Source: JBGNFV01 sp049645705 (GTDB lineage: Bacteria; Bacteroidota; Bacteroidia; Cytophagales; Cyclobacteriaceae). Taken from it: 64,000 nt of DNA. Every line of letters starts with the position of its first letter. Positions within the stretch are counted from its first letter, which is position 1. Where the stretch lies: positions 10,280 to 74,279 of the forward strand of contig JBARUK010000013.1 in the NCBI GenBank assembly GCA_049645705.1, in the 5' to 3' direction. A program made the translations under genes and the position numbers. Positions 21,901 through 29,700 of the stretch are shown here, piece by piece. The notes under the pieces were generated by a model that saw only the letters and a program-made list of their open reading frames with translations, did not search any database and was not told where the DNA came from.

Positions 21901-22686
21901 GATTTTTCCCGCCCTGAAAAGCCTTCCTTCACAGGAGCAGTGATCGACTTTACAATTGATGAAAACGCAACCACTAAGCTGTCGGCAATCGCCAGGGCTC
22001 ACGATACCACCCTGTTCACTGTTTTATACACAGCTTACCATACCATGCTGGCCTTTGTGACCGGCCAGGATGACCTGACAATAGGTACCTCACTGGCAGG
22101 CCGTCAGATGGAAGATACACAAGGCATGATAGGCTTCTTCGTCAACTCTGTCCCGCTGAGGGCTACACTCGATAAGTCGCTGACATTTGGCGAGCAACTG
22201 AACCGGATAAGCCCGGTATTACGCGAAGACCTGAGTAAGGGGGAATTGCCCTTTGATCTTCTTCTCCAACATCTCCAACCAAAACGAACACCAGGTACCA
22301 CCCCCCTTTTCCAGGCAAGATTTGTCTACAATGATTTTGCAGAAGAAGGTGGCTACCAAACTAGAAGCCTGCTGGATGACGCGGTGAAGATAGAGGAGTG
22401 TATGCTGGAACGTACCGGTGCCAAATATGAACTGAACACTATGATAACCCGGGACGGAAACGTACTCAGGGGAAGTATGGAATACCGTACCGATCTCTTT
22501 AAGCAAAGTACCATAGAGCGCTTGGTGGCAGGCTTCAGAGAAATGGTGGCTTTACTGATACAGGACGATATAAAACTTACCCAATTAGAGAGAGACTGGA
22601 AAGAAAAGACCCGCCTCACAGCGGGGAAAGGGAAAGGCAAGTCAATAGGTAAGCTGAAAGGGATCAAACCAAGTTTGATTAAATAA
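9982..22686 (+). CDS. PKS-aminotransferase-NRPS: KS-AT-ACP-AMT-C-A-T-C-A-T-C
   Basis: This protein performs the second polyketide extension, converts the beta-keto group to an amine, and adds two amino acids. Domains (4234 residues): KS ~33-460 (Cys206, His341, His379); AT ~545-830 with Ser647 in GHSVG and HAFH at 747-750, the malonyl-type signature; ACP Ser987; a class III (glutamate-semialdehyde-like) aminotransferase ~1170-1590 with PLP Lys1442; C1 (HHIIFDG from 1805); A1 (SGSTG from 2281); T1 Ser2663; C2 (HHIASDG from 2849); A2 (SGSTG from 3323); T2 Ser3709; C3 (HHIISDG from 3897); and a Lys-rich tail. There is no reductive domain between KS and the aminotransferase, so a beta-ketone should reach the latter, as in the iturin/mycosubtilin logic. 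Codes read by eye are A1 DLFNNALTYK (Ala-like, Gly possible) and A2 DAFWLGGTFK (Val-like). The start is a GTG inside the previous stop. The protein ends with a complete C domain, so the next protein needs no functional C domain of its own. Confidence 0.96.
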   Translation: MKKTDTQALLKNAVLAVNKLQAQIKEMEESRHEPIAIVGMACRFPGDANDPEAFWQLIRNGNDLVTEVPDERWSQGRYYNPDPEKEGTIYSKFGCFLNNIDQFDAQFFGISSRESSRIDPQQRLLLEVSWEAFERSGYSLDQLRGSNTGVFVGITTNDYSQNIFDDDAPENIDAYFNTGNALNVAAGRISYVLGLQGPSMAIDTACSSSLVAVHQACQNLRHGDCRMAIAGGVNLLLSPTSSIGMSRMGMLSPTGRCSTFDAQANGIVRGEGCAVVLLKKLSDAIADNDIIFATIKGSAVNQDGASGGLTVPNGRSQEKLLEKALKSANLSPADIDYVETHGTGTALGDPIEVNALARVYGQERKKPLLLGALKTNIGHLEACAGVAGLIKAILSLEKEEIIPPIHFTTPNPRIDWNKIAVHVPTEIREWKPNGHRRYAGVSSFGFSGTNAHIIIEEPPKKKKGNGLKASYHLLSLSGKSRVALDHKAGRFRSFLQQTGEDIGDICYTKNVKRNHFTHRAAFVVSSLEEAEKALAEFIENPLPATEVPEDLRQKTAMLFTGQGSQYFGMGRQLYENQPVFKKELDTCAELLAPHMDIPLMDVLFDKQYVHQIHQTAYTQPALFAIEYALAKLWMSWGMQPIVLMGHSVGEYVAACLAGVFSLADALRLIAKRGRLMQELPAGGGMAAVFLPLKGVEEAIKPYGRKLSVAAENGPKLCVISGELECIDKVLTDMSGKGIRTKKLTVSHAFHSALMEPMVEAFRKEAESISYAPPTIKLISNVTGKVAGEEVATADYWCRHILSPVFFYQSILSLEQESTNLHIEVGPTPSLTAMIRNFADMESRLWVSSLHPKVREWKCMLEQLANIQTKGFQINWQSFYSGFEYNTVLLPSYPFQKKSYWFKKSHKQLKAGKGLSVSGDPTTEIPAPGLSESSVNVGLGDSPYPVIEKKMAKDNILTSLKKIIGDVLHEDPTGFNVHQPFIEMGADSIVLVEALKKIENTYGISLKISQLFEELSTLDALAGYVAETQGKRGTPHSSQPVEVPMAHRIMPESAPAAVTALRSDQVVPSTTTSTSALSPGGDFQALMMKQMEVMQQTMQAQLDVLKHGQSAGSASQPAHVQQALPLNKMLQTGKSDVGVKLSAAESTSKFNAIRLEEDRELTPAQANYLATFITRYNTKTAGSKAYAQRYRNSLADWIGSLGFRMAIKELIYQIVAKGSAGSRFHDIDGNEYIDLALGFGVNFFGNSPEFIKKAVAGQMEEGFELAIQSDLAGEVAELIREVTGAERVTFSNTGTEAVMNAMRIARAATGRNKIVIFKGFYHGTFDGYLAESHQEGARIITSPIAPGTTPGMVEDIIPMNYGSEDSLAFIEEHADELAAVMVEPVQSRRPGHFPKEFLLKLREITERTGVTMILDEIITGFRSHPGGVQGMLGFKADITTYGKIVGGGMPIGVIAASKKYLDKIDGGWWQYGDQSYPAVQMTLFGGTFCKHPVALAAAKAVLLKIKKEGLAICSRVNNMTDRLAAEVNAFFESRNITIRIAHFGSLFRFEPFGKYNPLLQPIEMDLFFYGLIEKGVYTWERRINFLSAAHTEEEVDFIIAKIKETVSDMIAGGFFPEADKGDGPDDDGPGGGTRKMPMPEAGFMPTHQNGNGKPFTGASEYSGNPFRNSNDPITLPVSESQHQLWVLASMDEEGSQAYHVPATIRLEGPLDREALEKAVSSIIERHEALRTTFSPEGDRQIIDPNGKAAFTFSDISHLPTAEQKEQEARWCAHMTQKPFDMAKGPLFRTGLLRLSEDLHIISLVAHHIIFDGWSFGILSNELGKLYTAYAGGEPFPVKKPFQFSECLKRKEAKQAASGEQAAYWLNQYASIPTPLELPSDRTRPAIKTFTGNSKCIRLNSKAVSAFLQTTRTTGLTPFMALFGAFTLFLHKLSRQQDITVAIPVMGREFDEDATAMGYCANVLPLRIQTSPDQNLQDFFRSVRKDILLAFENQDFTLTQLISKLPPSQDPSRSPVVSTLFNLNPTNVTPPQLQGIKATVLPKSIAHTPYELLFDMTKDHEGYTLDCDYNADLFNETTILRFAAYFQEILKGIGNTADCTIAELNILPASETDRLLNTFNPADTTYPYAPSIGSLIEEQAALTPEATAIMGEKENVTYRQLNTMANRLASYCIDKFGAEIGKTAGIMMDRSVDMLVAMLAILKTGATYVPIDPVYPRERKDYIVEDSGMNFIISQPEYLEGLSKQIPAITYTKEFADGLVEQKSENPDSRIKPEDAAYLIYTSGSTGKPKGVVIAHSNAVAFLHWAKEEFASTDFEVVYAVSSICFDLSIFELFYPLTVGKTIRILPNGLYISRFLSHDNKVLLNTVPSVVYSLLREGADFSEVVAINMAGEEIPASIQQSLDCQKIEVRNLYGPSEDTTYSTFHRLDGRQFPVPIGKPIANTQAYILDENLELLPLGVVGELCLSGEGVAQGYLHRPDLTHEKFIDNPYRKGQKLYRTGDLARWTEDGVLEFKGRKDYQVKLRGYRIELGEVERCLEKHPALQSVAVVIRYSPGSKTEKDMVAFFTSKEEAPSAGQLEALLLESLPAYMIPRHFVALDNMPLSANGKINRFALPENIGEDQAKSHEPVAPANETETQLLSLWQQVLNKSGFGVTESFTSLGGHSLKASELIFRIQKEMGVKLEMKSLFTSPTIQAQAALIESTEYSELQPIPHMATAESYPVTPSQQRLWILDQASDGATMYNMPGAFTLQGMVDHARLSEAFSQLVARHESLRTNFITANGEVRQKVLAAETYPFALEYTDLQQEDNDIVQKLISDSLTRSFDLKKGPLFSVQLIQTAPAEHILLLNMHHIASDGWSMRVLVNEVMQYYVGIQPEPLKIQYKDYTAWQINRLSGEKTEADKQYWLQKLSDELPVLEVITDYPRPKTLSYRGDTLRFTLDQQKVERLKKIASNQDATFFMVLMASVKALLYYYTGQQDIILGTPVSGRAHPDLENQIGFFVNTIPLRTSFKAYEGFSKLVEDVKTSSTEAYAHQEYPFGLLLEHLDLPLAANRSPLFDVVVSWIDADNSFEKQQIGNITASELILEHGTSKFDFAFAFREIAEGLEINLEYSTELFTRKRMQRMLSHYSNLMDKLTVSPDTSLQALPVLSEEEKAVLLDYNEKTDYPAQSSITDLFKQIVQKHGDKVAVGFENHTLTYSQLDDLSDKLAAYLLAEISLQPEDKVAFCLDRSEQMIVVILGILKAGGCYVPLDKTYPEQRLRHMLSDTAARCIFTDDEEWLGRFELQDSRIVGLDKVFEAMEGADNQVVRKVNTPDSLAYIMYTSGSTGTPKGVMVEHRNVVRLVRNTNYVTLDAQSRLLLTGALTFDATTFEIWGMLLNGGTLHILPQEKLMNIQSLKQAINELRINTAWFTASWFNQLTDLDLTLFAPLTQLLIGGDKLSPAHVNKVKVAFPNLTIINGYGPTENTTFSVCHQIEAYYENNIPIGKPIANSTVLILNEEGNMVPVGVQGELCLGGDGLARGYLNQPELTEEKFIPHPFATEERLYKTGDLGYWREDGTIAFAGRKDSQVKIRGFRIETGEIEHALLQHPAVEKAIVIPTDDAEGNKQLTAYFTSAIQLDSQALKTYLQKSLPAYMLPAGYIQMDAIKLTPNGKADLKALPKPTFETNPVTQPGYELSETEERLAALYANVLSLATAGVDAHFFEEGGHSLKATKLMAGIYSAFAVQVELKDIFKHPVVKDLAAFIDQASPTAKESINVLPEQDAYELSFAQQSLWTVEQFKDRQSAYNIAGLYRLNGAIDKHTFYQAFDLVVKRHESLRTNFKAIDGEPVQVIHNAETYSFEIHFSDFTKKKEAEAEATKEANALASTIFDLENDQLFQVALMKTALEQHLLLLNMHHIISDGWSMEVLLQDLLMAYAESNNHAVQSLPQPPTQYKEFAAWQKKKLSGSHLDELNTYWENRLAGSNELIALPLDFSRPEKPSFTGAVIDFTIDENATTKLSAIARAHDTTLFTVLYTAYHTMLAFVTGQDDLTIGTSLAGRQMEDTQGMIGFFVNSVPLRATLDKSLTFGEQLNRISPVLREDLSKGELPFDLLLQHLQPKRTPGTTPLFQARFVYNDFAEEGGYQTRSLLDDAVKIEECMLERTGAKYELNTMITRDGNVLRGSMEYRTDLFKQSTIERLVAGFREMVALLIQDDIKLTQLERDWKEKTRLTAGKGKGKSIGKLKGIKPSLIK

Positions 22687-22706
22687 CCAAACCACCTGAA
22701 AAAACC

Positions 22707-23735
22707 ATGAAAAACAACTTACTAAAACTCCGGAATATTAAGCCAGCCAGCATAGAAGCCTCAGCAAAGGTAGTCACTCACAGCCTGCTGGAGCATGAAA
22801 ATGGCAGCATACCTATAATAAGGTGCCATACCGGTCTGGATATTCAAACATGGGCCTCAGATAATACTGAGGTGGTTAATAGTCTTTTCGATAACCATGG
22901 TGTCGTGCTGCTTCGCGGTTTCAACATTAGTGAGGAGATCGGATTCTACAATTTCACCCGCCAGTTTACCCAAAACCTGATGGACTACACAGAGTCCTCT
23001 ACCCCCCGAACCAGGGTCGGAGATAAGGTATATACCTCTACCGAATACCCGAAAGATGAGCATATTCCCATGCATAATGAGCACTCCTACTCCACCCATT
23101 GGCCCCAAAAGGTATGGTTCCATTGCGTAACTCCTGCTACTACCGGAGGAGAAACACCACTGGCAGATAGCCGGAAGGTACTGGCATATATAAGCCCGGA
23201 AACGGTTGAAAAATTCAGGAAGAAGGGTGTAATGTATGTGCGAAACTATGGTAGCCATATAGACCTTCACTGGAAGTCCGTATATAACGTGGAAACGAAG
23301 GATGAGCTGGAAGCCTACTGCCTTAAAAACGGGATACAGTTCGAATGGACAGACAAAGGACTTCGTACCCGGCAGGTATGCCAGGGGCTTTTTACGCACC
23401 CTGAAAAGGGAGCAGAAGTTTGGTTTAACCAGGCGCATCTTTTTCACATGTCCAACTTGGCCCCCCATGTACAGGAATACCTGCTTAGCTATTACGGCAA
23501 AGAGGGCCTTCCCCGTAACACGTACTATGGCGATGGCTCGGAAATAGAGCCGGAAGTACTTACCGAAATAAGGAATGCCTTTAACAATTGCCTGATCACC
23601 TTTGACTGGCAAAAGAACGATGTGGTAATGGTAGACAATGTACTCTATGCCCACGGCCGCTTTCCTTTTGATGGTCCCAGAAAAGTACTGGTAGCCATGG
23701 CCGACCCCTACCACCACCAATTTCAACAGCAATAA
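22707..23735 (+). CDS. TauD-family Fe(II)/2-oxoglutarate hydroxylase (SyrP-like)
   Basis: This non-haem iron dioxygenase of the TauD/TfdA family (342 residues) probably hydroxylates the beta carbon of an amino acid held on an NRPS carrier. The metal triad reads His123-x-Glu125 (HNEHS, the HxE variant of HxD) and His316 in the LYAHGR segment. The Arg of the following GPRKVL can bind 2-oxoglutarate. Length and motifs match NRPS-associated hydroxylases such as SyrP, which make beta-hydroxy-Asp. It is encoded 20 nt after one megasynthase and 29 nt before the next, whose first A domain has an Asp-type code and is preceded by a condensation-like domain without catalytic His. That placement makes carrier-bound Asp the best candidate substrate. 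Hydroxylation of another residue or of the acyl chain is not excluded. Confidence 0.88.
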   Translation: MKNNLLKLRNIKPASIEASAKVVTHSLLEHENGSIPIIRCHTGLDIQTWASDNTEVVNSLFDNHGVVLLRGFNISEEIGFYNFTRQFTQNLMDYTESSTPRTRVGDKVYTSTEYPKDEHIPMHNEHSYSTHWPQKVWFHCVTPATTGGETPLADSRKVLAYISPETVEKFRKKGVMYVRNYGSHIDLHWKSVYNVETKDELEAYCLKNGIQFEWTDKGLRTRQVCQGLFTHPEKGAEVWFNQAHLFHMSNLAPHVQEYLLSYYGKEGLPRNTYYGDGSEIEPEVLTEIRNAFNNCLITFDWQKNDVVMVDNVLYAHGRFPFDGPRKVLVAMADPYHHQFQQQ

Positions 23736-23764
23736 TCTAAAGCCTACGGAAAGAGAATACGAAA

Positions 23765-26700
23765 ATGGTAATACAAGGCTATACACTATCTCCACAACAG
23801 CAAAACTACCTTACTACATGGGGTACCCCAACGGGTAAGCCTGCCTTTCTGGCGGTACACTGTAAGGGAGCAGACAAGAACACACTGCGCAAAGCCCTGG
23901 ATAAAATTTTTGCTGAGGAGGCTATATTCAGAACAGTCTATCCTGTCCGTGACCATGCCTGTACTATGCAGGTGATTAATGACCGGATAGAGGTTCATAT
24001 CTCCGAACACCCAGAGACAATTGAGCCCGAGGCTATTTCCGGGTTCTTGGCCGCCTATAAGCGCGACATAACCACTATAGAACCGGGAGCCGTTCAGGTA
24101 GCCTTTCAGCCTGTAAGCGACGAAAGTTATTTAGGTCTGATAGTACTGCCTGGCCTTGCTGCCGACTTATATACACTATCCGTATTTACAAAAAAGTGGC
24201 TTAATGCTGTGGCAGAGGAGCCTCTTACTACGGATGAAGATCCTATCCAATACATTCAGTTTGCCGAGTGGCAGCAGCAGCTTCTGACAGATGAGGATAC
24301 GGAAGAAAGCATTAAATACTGGACACAGAAAGAAGTAAGCCCCTCCCCGACCATTGCCTTTGACTTTGATAAAGAAGACAACGGGAAGTTTGAACCTGCC
24401 CGATTTGATCTTACGGAAACATACTCTTCTGCTGAGCTAGTCAAAGATAGCCATACCAGTACTGAGACCGTGCTGATTACAGCATTCTACCACGTTTTAA
24501 GCCGCCTGACCGGAGGAAATCTGACCCTTGGCTACACTGATCCGCTCAGGGACTTTGAAGAACTGGAAGAACTATGCGGGGTATGTGCTAAAACATTGCC
24601 CCTGACAGCCTCATGGGCTGCCGGCTGGACTATGGAGGACGCAATACTTAACATACAGACGGAGATAGACGAGTGTAAGCTGCATAAGGACGGCCATCAG
24701 GGCAATGAGGGGCTTCCTTACGGTGTGGAATATTACAGCGCACCTGGAGCAACCTTTAGCAAGGGTAGCTCACGCTTCACCATTCTAGATACTGAAACTT
24801 ATACAGAGCCTTTTCGCCTGAAGATGGTGATGAAGGAAAACTGTGACCGCATAACTGTGCGGTTCTGCTATGATAAAACACATTTCAGTGAAGATGATAT
24901 CATATGCCTGGCTGATAGTTTCCGGCATGTAATCAGCCAGCTAAAGGCAGATAAGTCGCAAATTCTTGCATCATACAGGCTGATGAGTCCGGCCTGGGAA
25001 GAAAAAGTACTGAAAGACTTTAACCGGACAGAAGCTACTTTTGAAACCGAAGGTAAAACGATAAGCCATGCCTTTGCAGACATTGTCGCAGAACATGGCG
25101 ACCGGACGGCTATAATACACCAGGGTACGTCCTACTCTTATGCATGGTTGAACAAGATGGCGAACAAACTGGCAACGAGGCTTACTAATGAGCATGGCAT
25201 CGGAACCGGAGACCTCGTAGCCATTATGACGGATAAGGATGCACACCTGCCTGCGGCTATGCTGGCCGTGAGCCGTTGCGGAGCAGGTTTTGTGCCTGTG
25301 GACCCTTCTAACCCGGCCGACCGCACGCAGTTTGTTGTAAATGACAGCGGCGTAAAGGCCCTCATTACCACTTCAGCCTACAACATAGCAAACTTGCGTG
25401 CCCGCAGTGTGCTGGCGGACGAAGATACAGCAGACGAGGAAAGTAATTTCAAAGCTCCTGACCGTATGCCGGATGATACGCTATATGTCATCTATACTTC
25501 AGGGACCACTGGTAAGCCAAAAGGTACTGAAATAAGTGACCGGTCACTCCTGAACTACATTAGCTGGTTTAAAAAGCAGTTTAGCGTTACCAGCTCCGAT
25601 AGTAGCATACTGATGGGGTCCTATGCCTTTGACCTTGGCTATACAGCTATGTGGGGCACATTGCTGTCAGGTGGCACCCTCCACCTGGTGCCGGACAAAC
25701 TTATCAGACAGCCGGAGGAGCTTATGGCCTATGTTACGGACCATCAGGTCTCGTACCTAAAAATCACCCCCTCTCTGCTTCATGCTCTGGTTCAGACCAC
25801 CTCATTTGAAAAGGCAGGTAAAGGGGAACTGCGCATGATCCTTATAGGAGGTGAGCCCATACGTCCTGCAGACCTAAAACGCGTAGCCGGAAAAGCCCCT
25901 TCGGTAAAGCTGGTGAACCATTATGGTCCTACAGAAGCCACCATCGGCACGGTTGCATGGGAAATAGACCCTGCCGGCCTAGAAGCCTATAGCCAGCGGC
26001 CGGTCATAGGAATTCCGGTAGCCAATAACCGGATCTATATCCTTGATCAGCAGCTAAACCCGGTAGCCCCCGGTGAGGCTGGCGAACTGATGGTTTCCGG
26101 AAAAGGCCTTGCCAAAGGCTATCTTGGCAGGGAGGCGCTGACCGCAGAAAAATTTATACCCAACCCCTTTGAAACAGGGGCGAGACTGTACAGAACCGGA
26201 GATGTGGCCCGCTGGATGACGGACGGTACCATACTTTTCGAAGGGCGTAAGGATGATCAGGTTAAAATTCGCGGGTACCGTGTAGAGTTAAAAGAGGTAC
26301 AGAGTACCCTATCTGCCCGTAAAGGCATAGATAAAGCTGAGGTAATTGCATGGAAAGGATCCGACTTTGGGCCGGAACTGGCGGCCTACTACACCGGTAT
26401 GGCCAAGCTGGATGAACTCCGCAGCGAACTGGCAGAATTACTACCTGATTACATGCAGCCTTCCTATTATGTCCGGTTGGAGCGCTTTCCTCTTACTGCT
26501 AATGGAAAGGTGGATAAAAAAGCCCTGCCTGACCCGTCTAAAAGCAGCGGCAGCGTGGAAATGGTACCGGCACGAAATGAACTGGATAGCAAACTACTCA
26601 CACTATGGACCAGTGTTCTCGATAAGGAAATCGGTATTACAGATGACTTCTTTACCAATGGAGGTCATAGCCTTAAGGCTATCTTATTAATTACAAGAAT

Positions 26701-29700
26701 TCAGAAAGAACTGGACTACAAAATAGAATTGCATGAAATATTCATCTTCAATACCGTACAGAAGCTATCTGACCATTTAGATAGCAGCCAAAAACAAACT
26801 TACCGGCCTATACCCGCTATAAGTAAGACCCCTTACTACGCCCTGTCTCACGCTCAGCACCGCCTGTGGATACTGGATCAACTGGAAGGTGATCAGATCG
26901 CCTATAACATGCCAGGCGCTTTTGTGCTGGAGGGTGAACTGGACCATAAGGCATTTACTACCTCATTCGAATACATTACTAGCCATCATGAAAGCCTGCG
27001 TACCACCTTTCATACGCTGGATGGTGAACCATGGCAAAAAGTGCACGAGCCCGGCGAGCTATTTCTAAAAATGAAGGTAAGTGACCTGCGAGGTCACAAT
27101 ATGCCCCTGGAGCAAGCCAGAATGCTGGCGATGAAAGAGGCCCAAACCCCATTTGATCTGATAAACGGCCCGCTCATTCGCAGTCATCTTTTTCAAACTG
27201 ATGACCAGCAGCATGTAGTCGTGCTAAATATGCACCATATTATCTCAGATGGCTGGTCTTTTACCGTACTCATAGATGAGTTGCTTCGCCACTATGGTGA
27301 TCTGAAAGCCGGTAAACCTATCGAAGCCACAGCTCCTGCCGTTCAGTACAAGGACTTTGCCGCATGGCAAAACGACCTGCTGAACAGTGAGGAGATCAAA
27401 AGCTCACAGAGCTATTGGGGGGATAGGTTCAAGGGAGAAATACCCGTTTTAAATCTTCCTGCTGATCACCCTAGGCCAGCGGTACAAACATTTAACGGGG
27501 CTTCTCACCGCCTCTTGCTGGGAGCGGATTTGCTTGAAAAACTGAATACGCTGGCTAAAACAAATGATGCCACCCTGTACATGGTACTTATGGCATCTGT
27601 AAAGGCCTTACTGTACAGATATACCGGTCAGGAAGACATAGTGATAGGCACCCCTATTGCAGGCAGAGAGCATCCGGACGTGGAACACATTATCGGGTTC
27701 TTTGTAAATACCCTGGCCATACGAAGCACCTTTGATGAGTCAGAAGGACTAGGTGGCATTCTGAAAACAGTGAAAGATCGTTCGCTGGAGGCACACACCC
27801 ACCAGGTATATCCCTTTGACAGGCTTATCGATGACCTGAACCTCGAGCGGGATCTTAGCCGTTCGGCCCTGTTTGATGTAATGGTTTCCTTCTCTAATCC
27901 TGACAGCCTGAAGTTTAGCAAGTATAACCTGGGCGGCTTGTCAGTAAAAGAACTGTCCGGCGAGCATACGATCAGTAAGTTCGATATCTCCTTTGACTTC
28001 TGGGAAACAGCGGAAGGGCTGGTGATGAACATAGAATACAACACGGATATCTATGCAGCCTACCGGATAGCCCGCATGGCCGGACACTTTGAAAACCTGG
28101 TCCGTTCAGCAGTAGAAAACCCAGAACAGCCGGTCCATAAATTGGAAATGCTTTCGGAAAGTGAGGCCACTCAGATCAGAAGTACTTTTAATTCGACTAC
28201 AGTTCCTTTTGATCAGACCTATACAATCCTTTCCATATTCGAAGATCAGGTCATGCAAACTCCCGGGCAGCCCGCTGTTCTGTTTGGCGAGACTACACTG
28301 ACCTATCACAGCCTGAACGAACAGGCCAACCAGATAGCACATTACCTGATAAAAAAGTATTCGCTAGGTCTTGATAAGAGAGCCGGCCTCATGGTAGGCC
28401 GATCAGAGCTTACTATCCCGGCTGTATTAGGGATTATGAAAACAGGTGCTGCCTATGTACCTATTGACCCCGAATACCCTGCTGACCGCATCCAATACCT
28501 GGTACAGGATAGTGAAATTGGCCTGATTCTGACGGATAAAAGCACAGAGTCTCTTCCCGAGACCATCGATGTACTCGATCTCAGAACAAAATGGGAAGAA
28601 ATAGCCACTCAAAGCAAAAACAACCCGACCCAGGCTATTGACCCCGAAGGGCTGGCCTATATGATTTATACCTCCGGCTCTACAGGCAAACCTAAAGGCG
28701 TGATGGTAAGGCATAGAAATGTAACTAATATTGCCTTGGCATGGAGAACGGCCTACAAGCTGGATAGTTTTTCGCCAAGCCTTCTTCAGATGGCCAGTAT
28801 ATCTTTTGATGTTTTCATGGGCGACCTGTGCAGAGCGTTGCTAAACGGCGGGCGGATGATCATTTGCCCCTCTGACGTAAGAGTTGACCCCTCAGCCCTC
28901 TATCAACTTATCCAGCGGCACCGGGTCAACATCCTGGAATCCACCCCGGCAGTAGTAGTGCCCTTAATGGACTATGTATATGAGGAGCAACTGGAAGTGA
29001 ACTTCATGGAAATGCTCATCCTCGGCTCAGACACCTGCCCGGCGACTGATTTTCGCAGAGTCGTTGAGCGATTTGGTAATCAGATGAGGATAATCAACAG
29101 CTACGGCACTACGGAAACAGCCATCGATAGCTCCTTTTATGAGGCACCTCTGAGTGAATTACCCCTAAGCGGTAATGTCCCTATCGGGAAACCTATGCAA
29201 AACAACCGGTTCTATATCGTAGACAGCTATTTCCAGCTTCAGCCGGTTGGAATACCCGGAGAGCTGCTCATTGCCGGTGAGGGTGTAGCCAAAGGCTACC
29301 ATAAAAAACCGGAGCTTACCTCAGCGCGGTTTATAACCTTACCCAAAGAGGCCGGACCGGTGTACAGGACTGGCGACCTGGCCTGCTGGCTACCGGATGG
29401 CAATGTCCGGTTTATAGGCAGGAATGATAACCAGGTAAAAATCAGGGGATACCGCATCGAGCTTGGAGAAATAGAGACAGCCCTGTTGAAAATTGAAGGG
29501 ATACAGAGCAGCGCCGTGACGGCTCGCAAAGACCAAGGTGGCATAGGCTACCTGGCAGCTTACTATAGTGGAAATGATGTCCCGGACAAAAAGGACATTA
29601 AAACCGCACTCCAGGATACGCTGCCGGATTATATGGTACCTGCATGGTTTGTACAGCTGGACATTATGCCCCTTACCCCAAATGGGAAAACAGACCATAA

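Noticed and set aside
22857..23795. A 312-codon open frame on the minus strand
   Set aside because: It is the shadow of the hydroxylase gene, whose metal-binding triad is clear on the plus strand.
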